A DNA stretch of 9,197 nucleotides from Pseudomonadota bacterium (GCA_023461135.1 JAEWNX010000142.1:1-9197), one strand, 5' to 3'; numbered from the stretch's first letter, positions 1 to 7,113 are shown. The notes: generated by a model from the sequence alone, not told the origin. Translations and numbers: made by a program.

Positions 1-860
1 GCTTCATGGATTACAAGACGCACGCGAAGGTCAGTCTCGTCGTGCGCCGCGAAAGCGAAGGGCTAAGGACTTACGCCCACTTCGGCACGGGCAACTATCA
101 CGCCGTCACCGCGCGGATTTATACCGACCTATCGCTGTTCACCTGCGATCCCGCGCTCGGACGCGATGCGGGACGCCTGTTCAACTTCATCACAGGCTAT
201 GCACGCCCCGCGCATCTGGAAAAGGTCGCGCTCTCGCCGCTCAACGTGAAGTCGACGCTGCTGCGGTTGATCGACGAGGAGATCGAACACGCCCGCGCCG
301 GCCGTGGCGGGGCCATTTGGGCCAAGCTCAACGCACTCGTGCATCCCGAGATCATCGACGCGCTCTATCGGGCGTCGAACGAAGGGGTGCGGATCGAGCT
401 GATCGTACGGGGGATCTGTTGCCTGCGCCCCGGCGTGCCCGGGCTGTCGGAGAACATCCGCGTCAAATCGATCGTGGGCCGGTTCCTCGAACACTCCCGC
501 ATCGTCTGTTTCGGCGCGGGCGCCAAGCTGCCCAATCCCAACGCCAAGGTGTTCCTCTCCTCCGCCGACTGGATGCCGCGGAACCTGGAGCGGCGCGTCG
601 AAGTCATGTGCCCGGTTGAAAATCCGACCGTTCACCAGCAGGTTCTCGACCAGATCATGGTCGCGAACCTCAACGACGAGGCGCAAAGCTGGTACATGAA
701 CCCCGATGGGTCATTCAAACGGGTCGATGTTTCTAAGCTGGACGAGCCCTTCTCCGCGCACCTTTACTTCATGCGCAACCCGAGTCTCTCGGGGCGCGGA
801 CGCGCGATCAAGAGCGACGCGCCCGTCGCCTTCGATCATATCGGCGCGCGCGGCTACTAA
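1..860 (+). CDS. ppk1: Polyphosphate kinase 1, C-terminal part (5' end outside window)
   Basis: Ppk1 reversibly transfers the gamma phosphate of ATP onto a growing polyphosphate chain through a phosphohistidine intermediate. The visible part (first full codon at base 3) covers the two C-terminal phospholipase-D-like catalytic domains. Numbering from the Met at base 6, His6 in KTHAK matches the autophosphorylated His435 of E. coli Ppk, and His25 in YAHFGTGN matches His454. His163 in FLEH matches His592. The spacings of 19 and 157 residues equal those in E. coli. The SSADWM and NLERRVEV segments are also typical. The N-terminal and head domains lie outside the window, so this is an edge cut and not a broken gene. 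The Met at base 6 is internal. The stop is 12 bases before ppx, which suggests one transcript for polyphosphate synthesis and breakdown. Identification is near certain. Confidence 0.97.
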   Translation, partial: FMDYKTHAKVSLVVRRESEGLRTYAHFGTGNYHAVTARIYTDLSLFTCDPALGRDAGRLFNFITGYARPAHLEKVALSPLNVKSTLLRLIDEEIEHARAGRGGAIWAKLNALVHPEIIDALYRASNEGVRIELIVRGICCLRPGVPGLSENIRVKSIVGRFLEHSRIVCFGAGAKLPNPNAKVFLSSADWMPRNLERRVEVMCPVENPTVHQQVLDQIMVANLNDEAQSWYMNPDGSFKRVDVSKLDEPFSAHLYFMRNPSLSGRGRAIKSDAPVAFDHIGARGY

Positions 861-872
861 GCGGGCGGCGTC

Positions 873-2366
873 ATGAGCGCCGCGCCTCTGAAGGATGCGG
901 AAGACGCAGCCGTCATCGATGTCGGCTCCAACTCCGTGCGCCTCGTGGTCTATCGCATTGACGGACGCGCGATGACGCCGATCCTCAACGAAAAGGTGAT
1001 GGCCGGCTTGGGCCGCGATCTGTCGCGCACGGGCGCGCTCTCCAAGGACGGCGCGGACATGGCGATGCGCGCGTTAAAGCGCTTCGTCACCCTGCTGGAA
1101 GCGCAGGGCGTAAAGAGCGTGTTTCCGGTCGCCACAGCGGCCGTGCGCGAAGCGAAGGACGGCCGTGCGTTCGCGCAGCGCATCAGAGACGAGATCGGTC
1201 TCGATCTGCGCATCCTCGATGGCGCGGAAGAGGCCAAGCTGTCAGCTCTCGGCGTCAGCGGCGGCGCTCCGGACGCCAAAGGCATCGTCGGCGACCTCGG
1301 CGGCGCAAGTCTCGAACTGGTGGAAGTTGGGCCGTCAGGCCCGGGGAGAGGCGAAACGTTTCCGCTTGGTCCGCTCACGCTCGCTGACGATGATGGGTTC
1401 GACTACGAACGCGTCACCAAAGCGGTCGACGATGTGCTGCGCGGGGCGCGCGGATTGCCCAAGCGCGGCGGCGATTTTTACGCCGTTGGCGGCGCCTGGC
1501 GCGCGCTGGGCCGCATCGACATCGCCCTCAGCAATCATCCGATCGGGGTCTTGCACCATCATGAGATGAGCCGCGCGGAAGTACTGAAAGTGGCCGATGT
1601 CGTGCGCAAGCAGAGCAAGCGCTCGCTGGAGCGTCTGGAAGAAGCGGCGGCCAAGCGGGCCGAAACGCTGCCCTACGCCGCAGTCGTGCTCGAGCGCGTG
1701 ATGATGATCGGCAATTTCGACCGCGTCGTCCTGTCCGCCTTCGGCTTGCGCGAAGGCGTGCTGTTGGAGCGCATGAGCGCGGAGGCGCTCGCCGTGCATC
1801 CGTTGATTGCGGCGGCGGAGGCGCTTGCCGGGCGCTGGCGCTCGCGCGGCTTCGGGCCTGCGCTCGAACACTGGATGGCGCCCATGTTTGCCGGCCGGAC
1901 GCCGGTATTCGCGAAGGCGCGCGAGAAAGTCCTGCGCGGCGCAGCGGCGCGGCTTGCAGATGTGGGCGGGCCGCTGCACCCGGACCAGCGCGTCGAGATC
2001 ATGTTCGATCTCATCCTGCGCGCGCCTTTGGCGGCGATCAGCCATCCCGAACGCGCGTTCCTGGCTGCGGCCATCCATCACCGCTACACCAAAGCCCAGC
2101 CGCGTCACGCCGAAGCCTATCTGCGCCTGCTCAACGAGGAGCAGCAGGCCGCCGCCGCCGCGCTCGGCGCGGCCTTGCGGCTGGGCGCTCACCTCTCCGG
2201 CCGTAGCGAAGCGCTTCTGGCCAATTTCGAAGTTGCCGCAGTTGACGGAAAGCTCGTGCTTCGGGTGAAGAAGAAGGTGGCGCATCTGGTCACGGAGACC
2301 GCAGTGCGCCGGCTTGAGGCGGCGGCCGCCGCACTTGGCCTGACTGCGGAGACGAAAAGCATATGA
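873..2366 (+). CDS. ppx: Exopolyphosphatase, Ppx/GppA family
   Basis: Ppx releases terminal phosphate from polyphosphate; members of the family can also hydrolyse (p)ppGpp. The 497-residue protein has the acetate-kinase/Hsp70-like fold: a first phosphate loop DVGSN (residues 16-20), the ATAAVREA segment (about 87-94), Glu119-Glu120 at the position of the catalytic glutamate (E. coli Glu121, in EEARL), and the second loop DLGGASLEL (141-149). SAFGLREGVLLE closes the catalytic core. The C-terminal roughly 190 residues are helical and alanine-rich and include IHHRY, consistent with the HD-like region of long Ppx proteins. The length suits a long-form Ppx (about 500). The ATG lies 12 bases after ppk1 with only a weak GGGCGG-like ribosome site, so translation may depend on ppk1. 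The 3' end overlaps the next gene by four bases. GppA is an alternative name, but the ppk1 linkage favours Ppx. Confidence 0.95.
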   Translation: MSAAPLKDAEDAAVIDVGSNSVRLVVYRIDGRAMTPILNEKVMAGLGRDLSRTGALSKDGADMAMRALKRFVTLLEAQGVKSVFPVATAAVREAKDGRAFAQRIRDEIGLDLRILDGAEEAKLSALGVSGGAPDAKGIVGDLGGASLELVEVGPSGPGRGETFPLGPLTLADDDGFDYERVTKAVDDVLRGARGLPKRGGDFYAVGGAWRALGRIDIALSNHPIGVLHHHEMSRAEVLKVADVVRKQSKRSLERLEEAAAKRAETLPYAAVVLERVMMIGNFDRVVLSAFGLREGVLLERMSAEALAVHPLIAAAEALAGRWRSRGFGPALEHWMAPMFAGRTPVFAKAREKVLRGAAARLADVGGPLHPDQRVEIMFDLILRAPLAAISHPERAFLAAAIHHRYTKAQPRHAEAYLRLLNEEQQAAAAALGAALRLGAHLSGRSEALLANFEVAAVDGKLVLRVKKKVAHLVTETAVRRLEAAAAALGLTAETKSI

Positions 2367-2611
2367 GTGAAACGCCGCCGGACCGCCTCTCGTCCGATCC
2401 CGACAGCCCGTTTTACGATGAAGCGCTGCTGGAGCGCGGCATCGGCGTGCGCTTCAAGGGCCAAGAGAAGACAAACGTCGAGGAATACTGCGTCAGCGAA
2501 GGCTGGGTGCGCCTCGCCGTGGGCAAGACGCTCGACCGCAAGGGAAAGCAGCTCACGATCAAATACACCGGCGAAGTCGAGCCCTACTTCAAGGACGAGC
2601 CGGCGAGCTAA
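2363..2611 (+). CDS. DUF3297 family protein, function unknown
   Basis: This small acidic protein has 82 residues, the usual size for DUF3297. Recognisable features are the N-terminal PPDRLSSDPDSPFYDEALL segment, the central GIGVRFKG and KTNVEEYCVSEGW stretches, and VAVGK-like AVGKTLDRKG before a short acidic tail. It has no signal peptide or membrane segment, so it is probably cytoplasmic. Some database entries call relatives glutathione peroxidase, but I see no selenocysteine/cysteine catalytic motif to support that; the single Cys is at about residue 43. The ATG at 2363 shares bases with the ppx TGA (ATGA overlap), a classic layout for translational coupling. This implies co-expression with ppk1 and ppx, though not necessarily a polyphosphate role. 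The family call is from memory of related sequences and is fairly firm; the function is unknown. Confidence 0.85.
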   Translation: MSETPPDRLSSDPDSPFYDEALLERGIGVRFKGQEKTNVEEYCVSEGWVRLAVGKTLDRKGKQLTIKYTGEVEPYFKDEPAS

Positions 2612-2657
2612 TCCTCGCATTCACTTGCGCCCATCGCTTCGCCGTGGCCTGCTGGCT

Positions 2658-2664
2658 GGGGGAG
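2658..2664 (+). promoter_or_regulatory. Ribosome binding site of the MBL-fold gene
   Basis: GGGGGAG lies seven bases before the ATG at 2672. It is a stronger Shine-Dalgarno match than those of the neighbouring genes and fixes the start of the hydrolase. It allows independent translation after the 60-base gap that follows the DUF3297 gene. Confidence 0.7.
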
Positions 2665-2671
2665 TTTTGCG

Positions 2672-3595
2672 ATGAAGTGGCTGATCGGCATTCTGGTGGT
2701 GCTCGCGGCGTTGGCGGGGTTTGCGTGGTACGCCGCGCTTGATGCAGCCGCGCCGGCGCAGGCCGGAGACGAATTCGATCTCGCCGCCTATCGCGCGCTC
2801 GTCGTCACCGACGCGCCGGAAACGCTGCCAACGGACGTGCGCGTCGAATTCGTCGGCTCCGATCCCGCGCCGTCCTTCGCCACCGAAGCGGGCGCGTTCG
2901 GCGCCGAGCGCATGATGACGTACACCGCGTTCCAGATTGTCGGGCCGAACGGCAACGTCGTGATCGACGGCACAGTGGACGCGGACACCGTCGCCGAGAT
3001 GACGGATGGCGAGGGCCAATTCTGCGCCGCCTGCTACCAGCGCGTGCTCGCTGCGTCCATGCAAGCCGCGCACGTCATGATCACGCACGAACATCTGGAT
3101 CATGTGATGGCGGTTGCGCGTCATCCCGAGCCGGAAGCGCTCGCGCCGCGCCTGCGGCTGACGCGCGCGCAGCTCGACAGCCTGCCGCAATACGCGCCCG
3201 ATGGCGTGCTTGCGCCGCCAATCGCCAATGCGCCGACGCTGGACTTTACAACGCCGCAGCGCATTGCGCCGGGCGTGGTCGCGCACGCAGCGCCCGGCCA
3301 CACGCCGGGAACGATCGTGATCTACGCGCGCACGGCTTCGCGCGAGTACCTCTTCGTCGGCGACATCGTCTGGGTGATGTCCAGCATCGACAACCTGCGC
3401 GGCCGTCCGCGTTTCATCACCTGGCTAATCCCTCAGGTCGATCCCGACCGCCCGGCCGTTTTGCGCCAAATCCGCGCGCTGCACGATCTTGCCGTCGCCG
3501 AGCCGGATTTGGTGATCCTGCCGGCCCACGACGATGCGTACCTGCGCCGGCGCATGGCCGGCGGGGCGCTGGCCGAGGGATTTGCGACGGAGTAA
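2672..3595 (+). CDS. Exported or anchored metallo-beta-lactamase-fold hydrolase
   Basis: This 307-residue protein is a metallo-beta-lactamase-fold enzyme. All zinc motifs are visible: HEHLDH (His139, His141, Asp143, His144), His210 in APGHTPG, Asp231 in FVGDI, and His286 in LPAHDD. A complete binuclear metal site is therefore expected. Residues 1-25 are a positively charged start followed by a long hydrophobic stretch. APAQA (27-31) could be a signal peptidase I site, so the enzyme is either secreted to the periplasm or held by an N-terminal anchor; the hydrophobic stretch of about 20 residues suits either. A CxxC pair (Cys118, Cys121) sits 18 residues before the metal motif. Substrate cannot be told from sequence; the superfamily includes lactonases, glyoxalase II-like thioesterases and beta-lactamases. 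It lacks the further motifs that would mark RNase J or ComEC-type members. It follows the DUF3297 gene after 60 bases, same strand. Confidence 0.88.
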   Translation: MKWLIGILVVLAALAGFAWYAALDAAAPAQAGDEFDLAAYRALVVTDAPETLPTDVRVEFVGSDPAPSFATEAGAFGAERMMTYTAFQIVGPNGNVVIDGTVDADTVAEMTDGEGQFCAACYQRVLAASMQAAHVMITHEHLDHVMAVARHPEPEALAPRLRLTRAQLDSLPQYAPDGVLAPPIANAPTLDFTTPQRIAPGVVAHAAPGHTPGTIVIYARTASREYLFVGDIVWVMSSIDNLRGRPRFITWLIPQVDPDRPAVLRQIRALHDLAVAEPDLVILPAHDDAYLRRRMAGGALAEGFATE

Positions 3596-3610
3596 CGCGG
3601 TAAGCCCGCG
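3596..3610 (+). terminator. Small GC hairpin just after the MBL-gene stop
   Basis: CGCGG (3596-3600) pairs with CCGCG (3606-3610) around a five-base loop, directly after the TAA at 3593-3595. A second inverted repeat follows: CTGCCC (3613-3618) with GGGCAG (3633-3638) and a 14-base loop. There is no U-run, so at most this is a weak or Rho-assisted 3' end separating the hydrolase from rnd. Confidence 0.3.
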
Positions 3611-3618
3611 CTCTGCCC

Positions 3619-3647
3619 TTGACCCCAGCGCCGGGCAGCCCCAACCA
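3619..3647 (+). promoter_or_regulatory. Weak candidate promoter for rnd
   Basis: TTGACC (3619-3624) resembles a -35 box, and CAACCA (3642-3647) follows after 17 bases. The -10 match is poor. If real, transcription would begin at or very near the rnd ATG at 3654, which has no Shine-Dalgarno sequence, so the message would be leaderless. It overlaps the loop of the inverted repeat at 3613-3638. This is offered as a low-confidence guess. Confidence 0.2.
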
Positions 3648-3653
3648 GCGCCC

Positions 3654-4802
3654 ATGCGTCTCATAACCAAGACAGCGGAGCTGGCGGAGTTGTGCCAGGA
3701 ACTCGCTGCAAAAGATTTCGTCGCCGTCGACACCGAGTTCATGCGCGAGACGACGTATTGGCCGAAGCTCTGCCTGATTCAGGCGGCGGCGCCGGGCGTC
3801 GAAGCCGTGATCGATCCGCTGGCGGCGGAGCTCGATCTCAAGCCGTTTCTGGACCTGATGGCGAATGGGAAAGTGCTGAAGGTCTTCCACGCGGCGCGCC
3901 AGGATCTGGAAATCTTTCAAAAACTCGGCGCGGCGCTGCCGCATCCGGTGTTCGATACGCAGATCGCGGCGATGGCCGCCGGCTACGGCGACACCGTTGC
4001 GTACGACGCGCTGGTGCAGCAGGTGCTGAAACGGCGCTTGGACAAGTCCTCGCGCTTTACCGATTGGAGCAGGCGGCCGCTTTCGGAATCGCAACTCGCT
4101 TACGCGCTCGCCGACGTGACGCATCTGCGCGATCTCTACCCGAAGCTGCGGCATAGCTTGGAACAGCGCGACCGCCTGTCCTGGCTGGACGAGGAGCACG
4201 CAGCGTTGCTGGATCCCGAAGTGTACGACACCACGCCGGAGAAGGCGTGGCGCCGGCTGAAGCTGCGCAAAACAACGGCCGATTACGTGCTTGCACTGCA
4301 GGTGGCGGCGGCATGGCGCGAACGCCAGGCGCAGCAGCGCGACGTGCCGCGCGGACGCATCGTCAAGGATGAGGCGCTTTACGAGATCGCCGAGCACCGG
4401 CCGAAGTCGGCGGCGGATTTCGACCGCATGCGGGCGGTGCCGCGCGGCTTCGGCAATTCACGCGCAGCGCAAGATCTCCTGCAGGCGCTCGATCGCGCGT
4501 TCGGCGATCCGAACCGTCCGCACTTTAAGTACGAACGCCCGCCGCCGGTGCCACCCGGCCTGGGACCCACGGTCGAGCTGTTGAAAGTATTGCTACGCTA
4601 CGAAGCTGACGCGCATGACGTGGCGCCGCGTCTGATCGCTGCCGCGTCTGACGTGGAAGCAATCGCCGCCAGCGACGAGGCCGAGGTTCCAGCCATGCGC
4701 GGCTGGCGGCGCAAAGTTTTCGGCGAGCGCGCGCTGGCGCTCAAGCACGGCAAAATCGCGCTGAAACTCAAGGGCGGCAAAGTCGCGATCGAGGAACTCT
4801 AG
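3654..4802 (+). CDS. rnd: Ribonuclease D (3'-5' exonuclease)
   Basis: RNase D trims the 3' ends of tRNA precursors and other small structured RNAs. The 382-residue protein carries the DEDDy exonuclease motifs: DTE (Asp26, Glu28), the second motif HAARQD with Asp84, and YALADVTHL with Tyr150 and Asp154. An HRDC-type helical domain occupies about residues 208-285 (around ALQVAAAWRE and PKSAADFDRM), followed by a C-terminal helical region as in E. coli RNase D (about 375 residues). The ATG at 3654 begins MRLITKT, the normal family start. An in-frame ATG at 3534 would add 40 unrelated residues overlapping the previous gene, so I reject it. No clear Shine-Dalgarno precedes 3654. The gene ends in a CTAG shared with the convergent gene on the other strand. 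In many alphaproteobacteria, as I recall, rnd lies near ppx and ppk1, or aspS, so its presence here fits. Confidence 0.96.
   Translation: MRLITKTAELAELCQELAAKDFVAVDTEFMRETTYWPKLCLIQAAAPGVEAVIDPLAAELDLKPFLDLMANGKVLKVFHAARQDLEIFQKLGAALPHPVFDTQIAAMAAGYGDTVAYDALVQQVLKRRLDKSSRFTDWSRRPLSESQLAYALADVTHLRDLYPKLRHSLEQRDRLSWLDEEHAALLDPEVYDTTPEKAWRRLKLRKTTADYVLALQVAAAWRERQAQQRDVPRGRIVKDEALYEIAEHRPKSAADFDRMRAVPRGFGNSRAAQDLLQALDRAFGDPNRPHFKYERPPPVPPGLGPTVELLKVLLRYEADAHDVAPRLIAAASDVEAIAASDEAEVPAMRGWRRKVFGERALALKHGKIALKLKGGKVAIEEL
4799..4802. other. Shared CTAG holding stop codons of two convergent genes
   Basis: The rnd stop TAG (4800-4802) and the stop TAG of the minus-strand 55-residue gene (4801-4799) overlap in one CTAG palindrome. 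No space remains for a terminator between the genes. The palindrome AGCCCGGGCT follows at 4801-4810, with a possible AGCCC/GGGCT stem (4801-4805 with 4813-4817), but no U-run follows. Confidence 0.9.
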
Positions 4803-4966
4803 CCCGGGCTTGGGGCTTCCGGCGCTTCGATGCGGATATCGGCCGATTGGGTCGAGAAACCGCCGTTCATGACCATGAAGCCCAGCGCCACGACCGCAAT
4901 CAGAAGCGCGCCGACGATTACGCCAAGAAAAGCAGAGCCCCCGCCGCCGCCATTGTCTTCAGCCAT
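4799..4966 (-). CDS. 55-residue single-pass membrane protein, unknown function
   Basis: Read from the ATG at 4966, this encodes 55 residues: a short polar start with a Gly run (MAEDNGGGGG), one transmembrane helix at about 13-33 rich in Val, Leu, Ala and Gly, then a polar tail SADIRIEAPEAPSPG. The order suggests a small inner-membrane protein. Topology is unsure because flanking charge is sparse. A longer reading from 4999 adds 11 residues, but GGAGAG at 4972-4977 is correctly spaced five bases before 4966, so I prefer the shorter form. Similar small Gly-rich one-helix proteins with an I/V-rich acidic tail are, as I recall, common and uncharacterised in alphaproteobacteria. It lies 70 bases downstream of the cyclase gene and is probably co-transcribed. 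Its TAG stop lies in the CTAG that also ends rnd. Being real is supported by the ribosome site and clean hydrophobic profile. Confidence 0.75.
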   Translation of the reverse strand: MAEDNGGGGGSAFLGVIVGALLIAVVALGFMVMNGGFSTQSADIRIEAPEAPSPG

Positions 4967-4971
4967 GGTCG

Positions 4972-4977
4972 CTCTCC
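4972..4977 (-). promoter_or_regulatory. Ribosome binding site of the 55-residue protein
   Basis: On the minus strand GGAGAG lies five bases before the ATG at 4966. It decides for that start over the in-frame ATG at 4999, whose upstream bases lack a good match. Confidence 0.65.
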
Positions 4978-4980
4978 AAT

Positions 4981-4999
4981 TTGACCCCGTCGGGATCAA
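4981..4999 (-). other. Hairpin between cyclase and small membrane protein genes
   Basis: In minus-strand RNA, UUGAUCCC pairs with GGGGUCAA around a three-base loop GAC: eight pairs, one of them G-U. On the plus strand the same position would be a C-A mismatch, so the structure suits minus-strand RNA better. It is not followed by a U-run, so it is not a standard terminator. It ends three bases before the GGAGAG ribosome site of the next gene and might affect translation or mark an RNA-processing site. Function is inferred only from position. Confidence 0.35.
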
Positions 5000-5036
5000 C
5001 GGTGCGGAAACAAACCGGTTCCGGCGCGGCGACTAT

Positions 5037-7067
5037 TCAGCCGGCGACAGCCGCCTCGCACAGCGCTTTGAAGTCGTAATCGACCTCGGCGGCGCAGTCG
5101 GGCCATTTGTTGCTTTCGACCCAGTATTGCGCGAGCCCGAGCCGCGCCGCGAGCGCAGGAAAGCGGCGATGCTTCCAGATCGGCTCGCCGCAATTGGAAA
5201 CGAAGAGTTGCAACGCCGATTGCGCGCGCGCCATCCCGAACACGTCGTGTGCGTCGGGCCGAAGCGGCCGGCCTTCTGCCATCGCCTGTTCGATCACGTC
5301 GAACGCGTGATCGGCGCACCCGACGCCGGCGGCGATCAGGCACGATGAAAGCGGCAACGCGCCTTTGGCCTTCGCAAGCGCAGAGAGCATCACATCGCAC
5401 GCGCCGTGGCGCTCCTGCGCCGGCAGGCGCAGCAGTCTCACATAATTCAGCAGCGTCTCGACATCGCGCTCCGTTACGCCGCGCCGGGGCGGCACGCCGG
5501 GCGAGGCGAGCGCTTCGGCTTCGTCGAGTTTACCCGCGGCGCAAAGCGTCACCCACATCATGTACCAGGTGAACGCCGAATCCGGCCATCGCGCCCATGC
5601 CGCGGAAATGATTTCCAGCGCGGCGCCGATATGTCCGCGCGTAGTCATGAGGCTCGCGCGCAGGCCTTCGACGGCGGGCCCCAACGGATCGAGCCGGCTC
5701 GCCGTCTCGAGCGTGGCTCCTGCTTCCTTGACGCGGCCCACGCTGTAGAGCCATGCCGCGCGCGCGACGTGCAGTGAAGAATCGTTCGGCGTCAGCTTCA
5801 GCGCTTCGTTCACGAGCCTGAGTTTCTCGCCGTGCTCGGCGAACGCGGGCTTCAGCAGCGAGAGCGCCGCCAGGGCTTGAGCGCAATTAGGATCGAGCGC
5901 CCGCGCGCGCTCGGCTGCGTCCACGCCCGCGGTGTGGCGTGGCTCGCCGATCATGTCGCGGTCGCGCGGCAACAGGAATGCACGCACGCTCGCGAGCGCC
6001 GCCCAGGCCGGCGCAAAATCCGGCGCCATTTTCACGCAGCGCTCGAGCAGCGTCTCGGCGTGTTCTTCGTCGTGATCGCTGAGCATCAGCCAGCTTTGAC
6101 GGGCGCGCAGAAAAAGCTCGTAGGCGGCCGGATCTATCGCCTGCGCGGCGCGCTGACGGTCGGACAGGGCATAGTCGAGCGCGGCGGCGACCTTGCCGGC
6201 GATATCGTCTTCCAACGTGAACGCATCGGAGCGGTCGCCGTCATAGCGCTCGCTCCACAAGGCGACGCCGCTGCCGGCCTCCATGAGCTGCGCGCCGACG
6301 CGAAGGCGGGGACCCGCGCAGCGCACCGCGCCGTCGAGCACATGGGTGGCGCGCAAGGCCGTCGCCGCTTCGCGCTTGCGGTCGCCGCGGAACTGGAAAG
6401 CCGACGTGCGGCCGATCACCTTGAGCTTGGATTGGCGCAACAGTGTGGAAATGATTTCATCGGCGACTCCGTCGGAGAAGAAATTCATCTCCGTGTGTTC
6501 GCTCTCATTGTCGAACGGCAGGACGACGAGCACGTAGTCCGGCCGGCGCCCGTGCGATGCGGCCGCCGGGATCGCTTCCAGCGTGAAGATGTCGATGGTC
6601 TCGGCCATCTTGTCGAGCTGTACCGAACCGGCGGCGTGCAGGCGCCGCGAAAGGGCGCCGCGCACCGCCCGGCGTGCATCCAAGGACACGAGCACCGAGC
6701 CGGGCGCCGCCAATTCCTGCAGGCGCGCGGCGACGTTGACGCTGTGTCCCAACAGATCGCCGCCTTGAGCGACGAGCACGTCGCCCACATGCACGCCGAC
6801 GCGAACGCTGCGCCGATCGACGCCGCCCCACAGCATTTCCGCCGCCGCCAGCGCGCCGGCCGCGCTCGGAAACTCAAGCATGAAGCCATCGCCGGCGGTG
6901 TTGAAGATGCGTCCTCCTTGCGTACGGGCGACCTGGTCGAGCGCGGCGCGCAGGCGCGCGACGCTGGAGACCGCCTCGGCCTCATCGGTTTCGCTCAAGG
7001 CGGAATAGCCGACCAGATCGATCGCCATGATCGCCGCCAGCTTGCGGTCGCCCAGTTCCTCGCTCAC
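5037..7067 (-). CDS. Class III nucleotide cyclase with TolB-like and TPR regions
   Basis: This 676-residue protein begins with a class III adenylate/guanylate cyclase homology domain (about 8-165). Visible catalytic positions are Asp17 (IDLVGYS) and Asp60 (AGDGF) for metals, Asp104 for purine, and Asn111 and Arg115 (NVAAR) for the transition state, with spacings matching mycobacterial Rv1625c. The usual purine-specifying Lys is Asn56. Residues about 178-300 (VLPFDNES, FFSDGVADEI, VIGRTSAFQFRG) form the TolB/FlgO-like region common in such proteins. TPR-like helices fill about 312-525, and the C-terminus (PIWKHRRFPALAARLGL) is typical of the family. I see no membrane helix, so it is likely cytoplasmic. 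The likely product is cAMP, but nucleotide choice is uncertain. The start is GTG at 7067: an in-frame TAG lies 24 bases upstream, and the next ATG (codon 14) would remove the first strand of the domain. It sits 46 bases after the SRAP gene, probably in one operon. Confidence 0.9.
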   Translation of the reverse strand: MSEELGDRKLAAIMAIDLVGYSALSETDEAEAVSSVARLRAALDQVARTQGGRIFNTAGDGFMLEFPSAAGALAAAEMLWGGVDRRSVRVGVHVGDVLVAQGGDLLGHSVNVAARLQELAAPGSVLVSLDARRAVRGALSRRLHAAGSVQLDKMAETIDIFTLEAIPAAASHGRRPDYVLVVLPFDNESEHTEMNFFSDGVADEIISTLLRQSKLKVIGRTSAFQFRGDRKREAATALRATHVLDGAVRCAGPRLRVGAQLMEAGSGVALWSERYDGDRSDAFTLEDDIAGKVAAALDYALSDRQRAAQAIDPAAYELFLRARQSWLMLSDHDEEHAETLLERCVKMAPDFAPAWAALASVRAFLLPRDRDMIGEPRHTAGVDAAERARALDPNCAQALAALSLLKPAFAEHGEKLRLVNEALKLTPNDSSLHVARAAWLYSVGRVKEAGATLETASRLDPLGPAVEGLRASLMTTRGHIGAALEIISAAWARWPDSAFTWYMMWVTLCAAGKLDEAEALASPGVPPRRGVTERDVETLLNYVRLLRLPAQERHGACDVMLSALAKAKGALPLSSCLIAAGVGCADHAFDVIEQAMAEGRPLRPDAHDVFGMARAQSALQLFVSNCGEPIWKHRRFPALAARLGLAQYWVESNKWPDCAAEVDYDFKALCEAAVAG

Positions 7068-7073
7068 GCGCAG

Positions 7074-7077
7074 CCTC
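7074..7077 (-). promoter_or_regulatory. Ribosome binding site supporting the cyclase GTG start
   Basis: On the minus strand GAGG lies six bases before the GTG at 7067. Together with the in-frame stop at 7092-7094 it supports this non-ATG start. Confidence 0.55.
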
Positions 7078-7113
7078 GCTTCGGGCGCTTTCTAGCAGGC
7101 CATCAGCCGGGCT

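Noticed and set aside
1335..2285. Minus-strand open frame (316 codons) inside ppx
   Set aside because: Shadow frame of a confidently identified gene, with no ribosome site or domain that I can see.
3534..3653. Upstream in-frame ATG extending RNase D by 40 residues
   Set aside because: The extension overlaps the preceding gene, is Arg/Pro/Ala-rich, and has no counterpart in RNase D; the family start MRLITKT matches 3654.
3417..4397. Minus-strand open frame (326 codons) across the MBL-gene end and rnd
   Set aside because: It spans two well-supported plus-strand genes and reads as Arg/His/Gln-rich shadow sequence.
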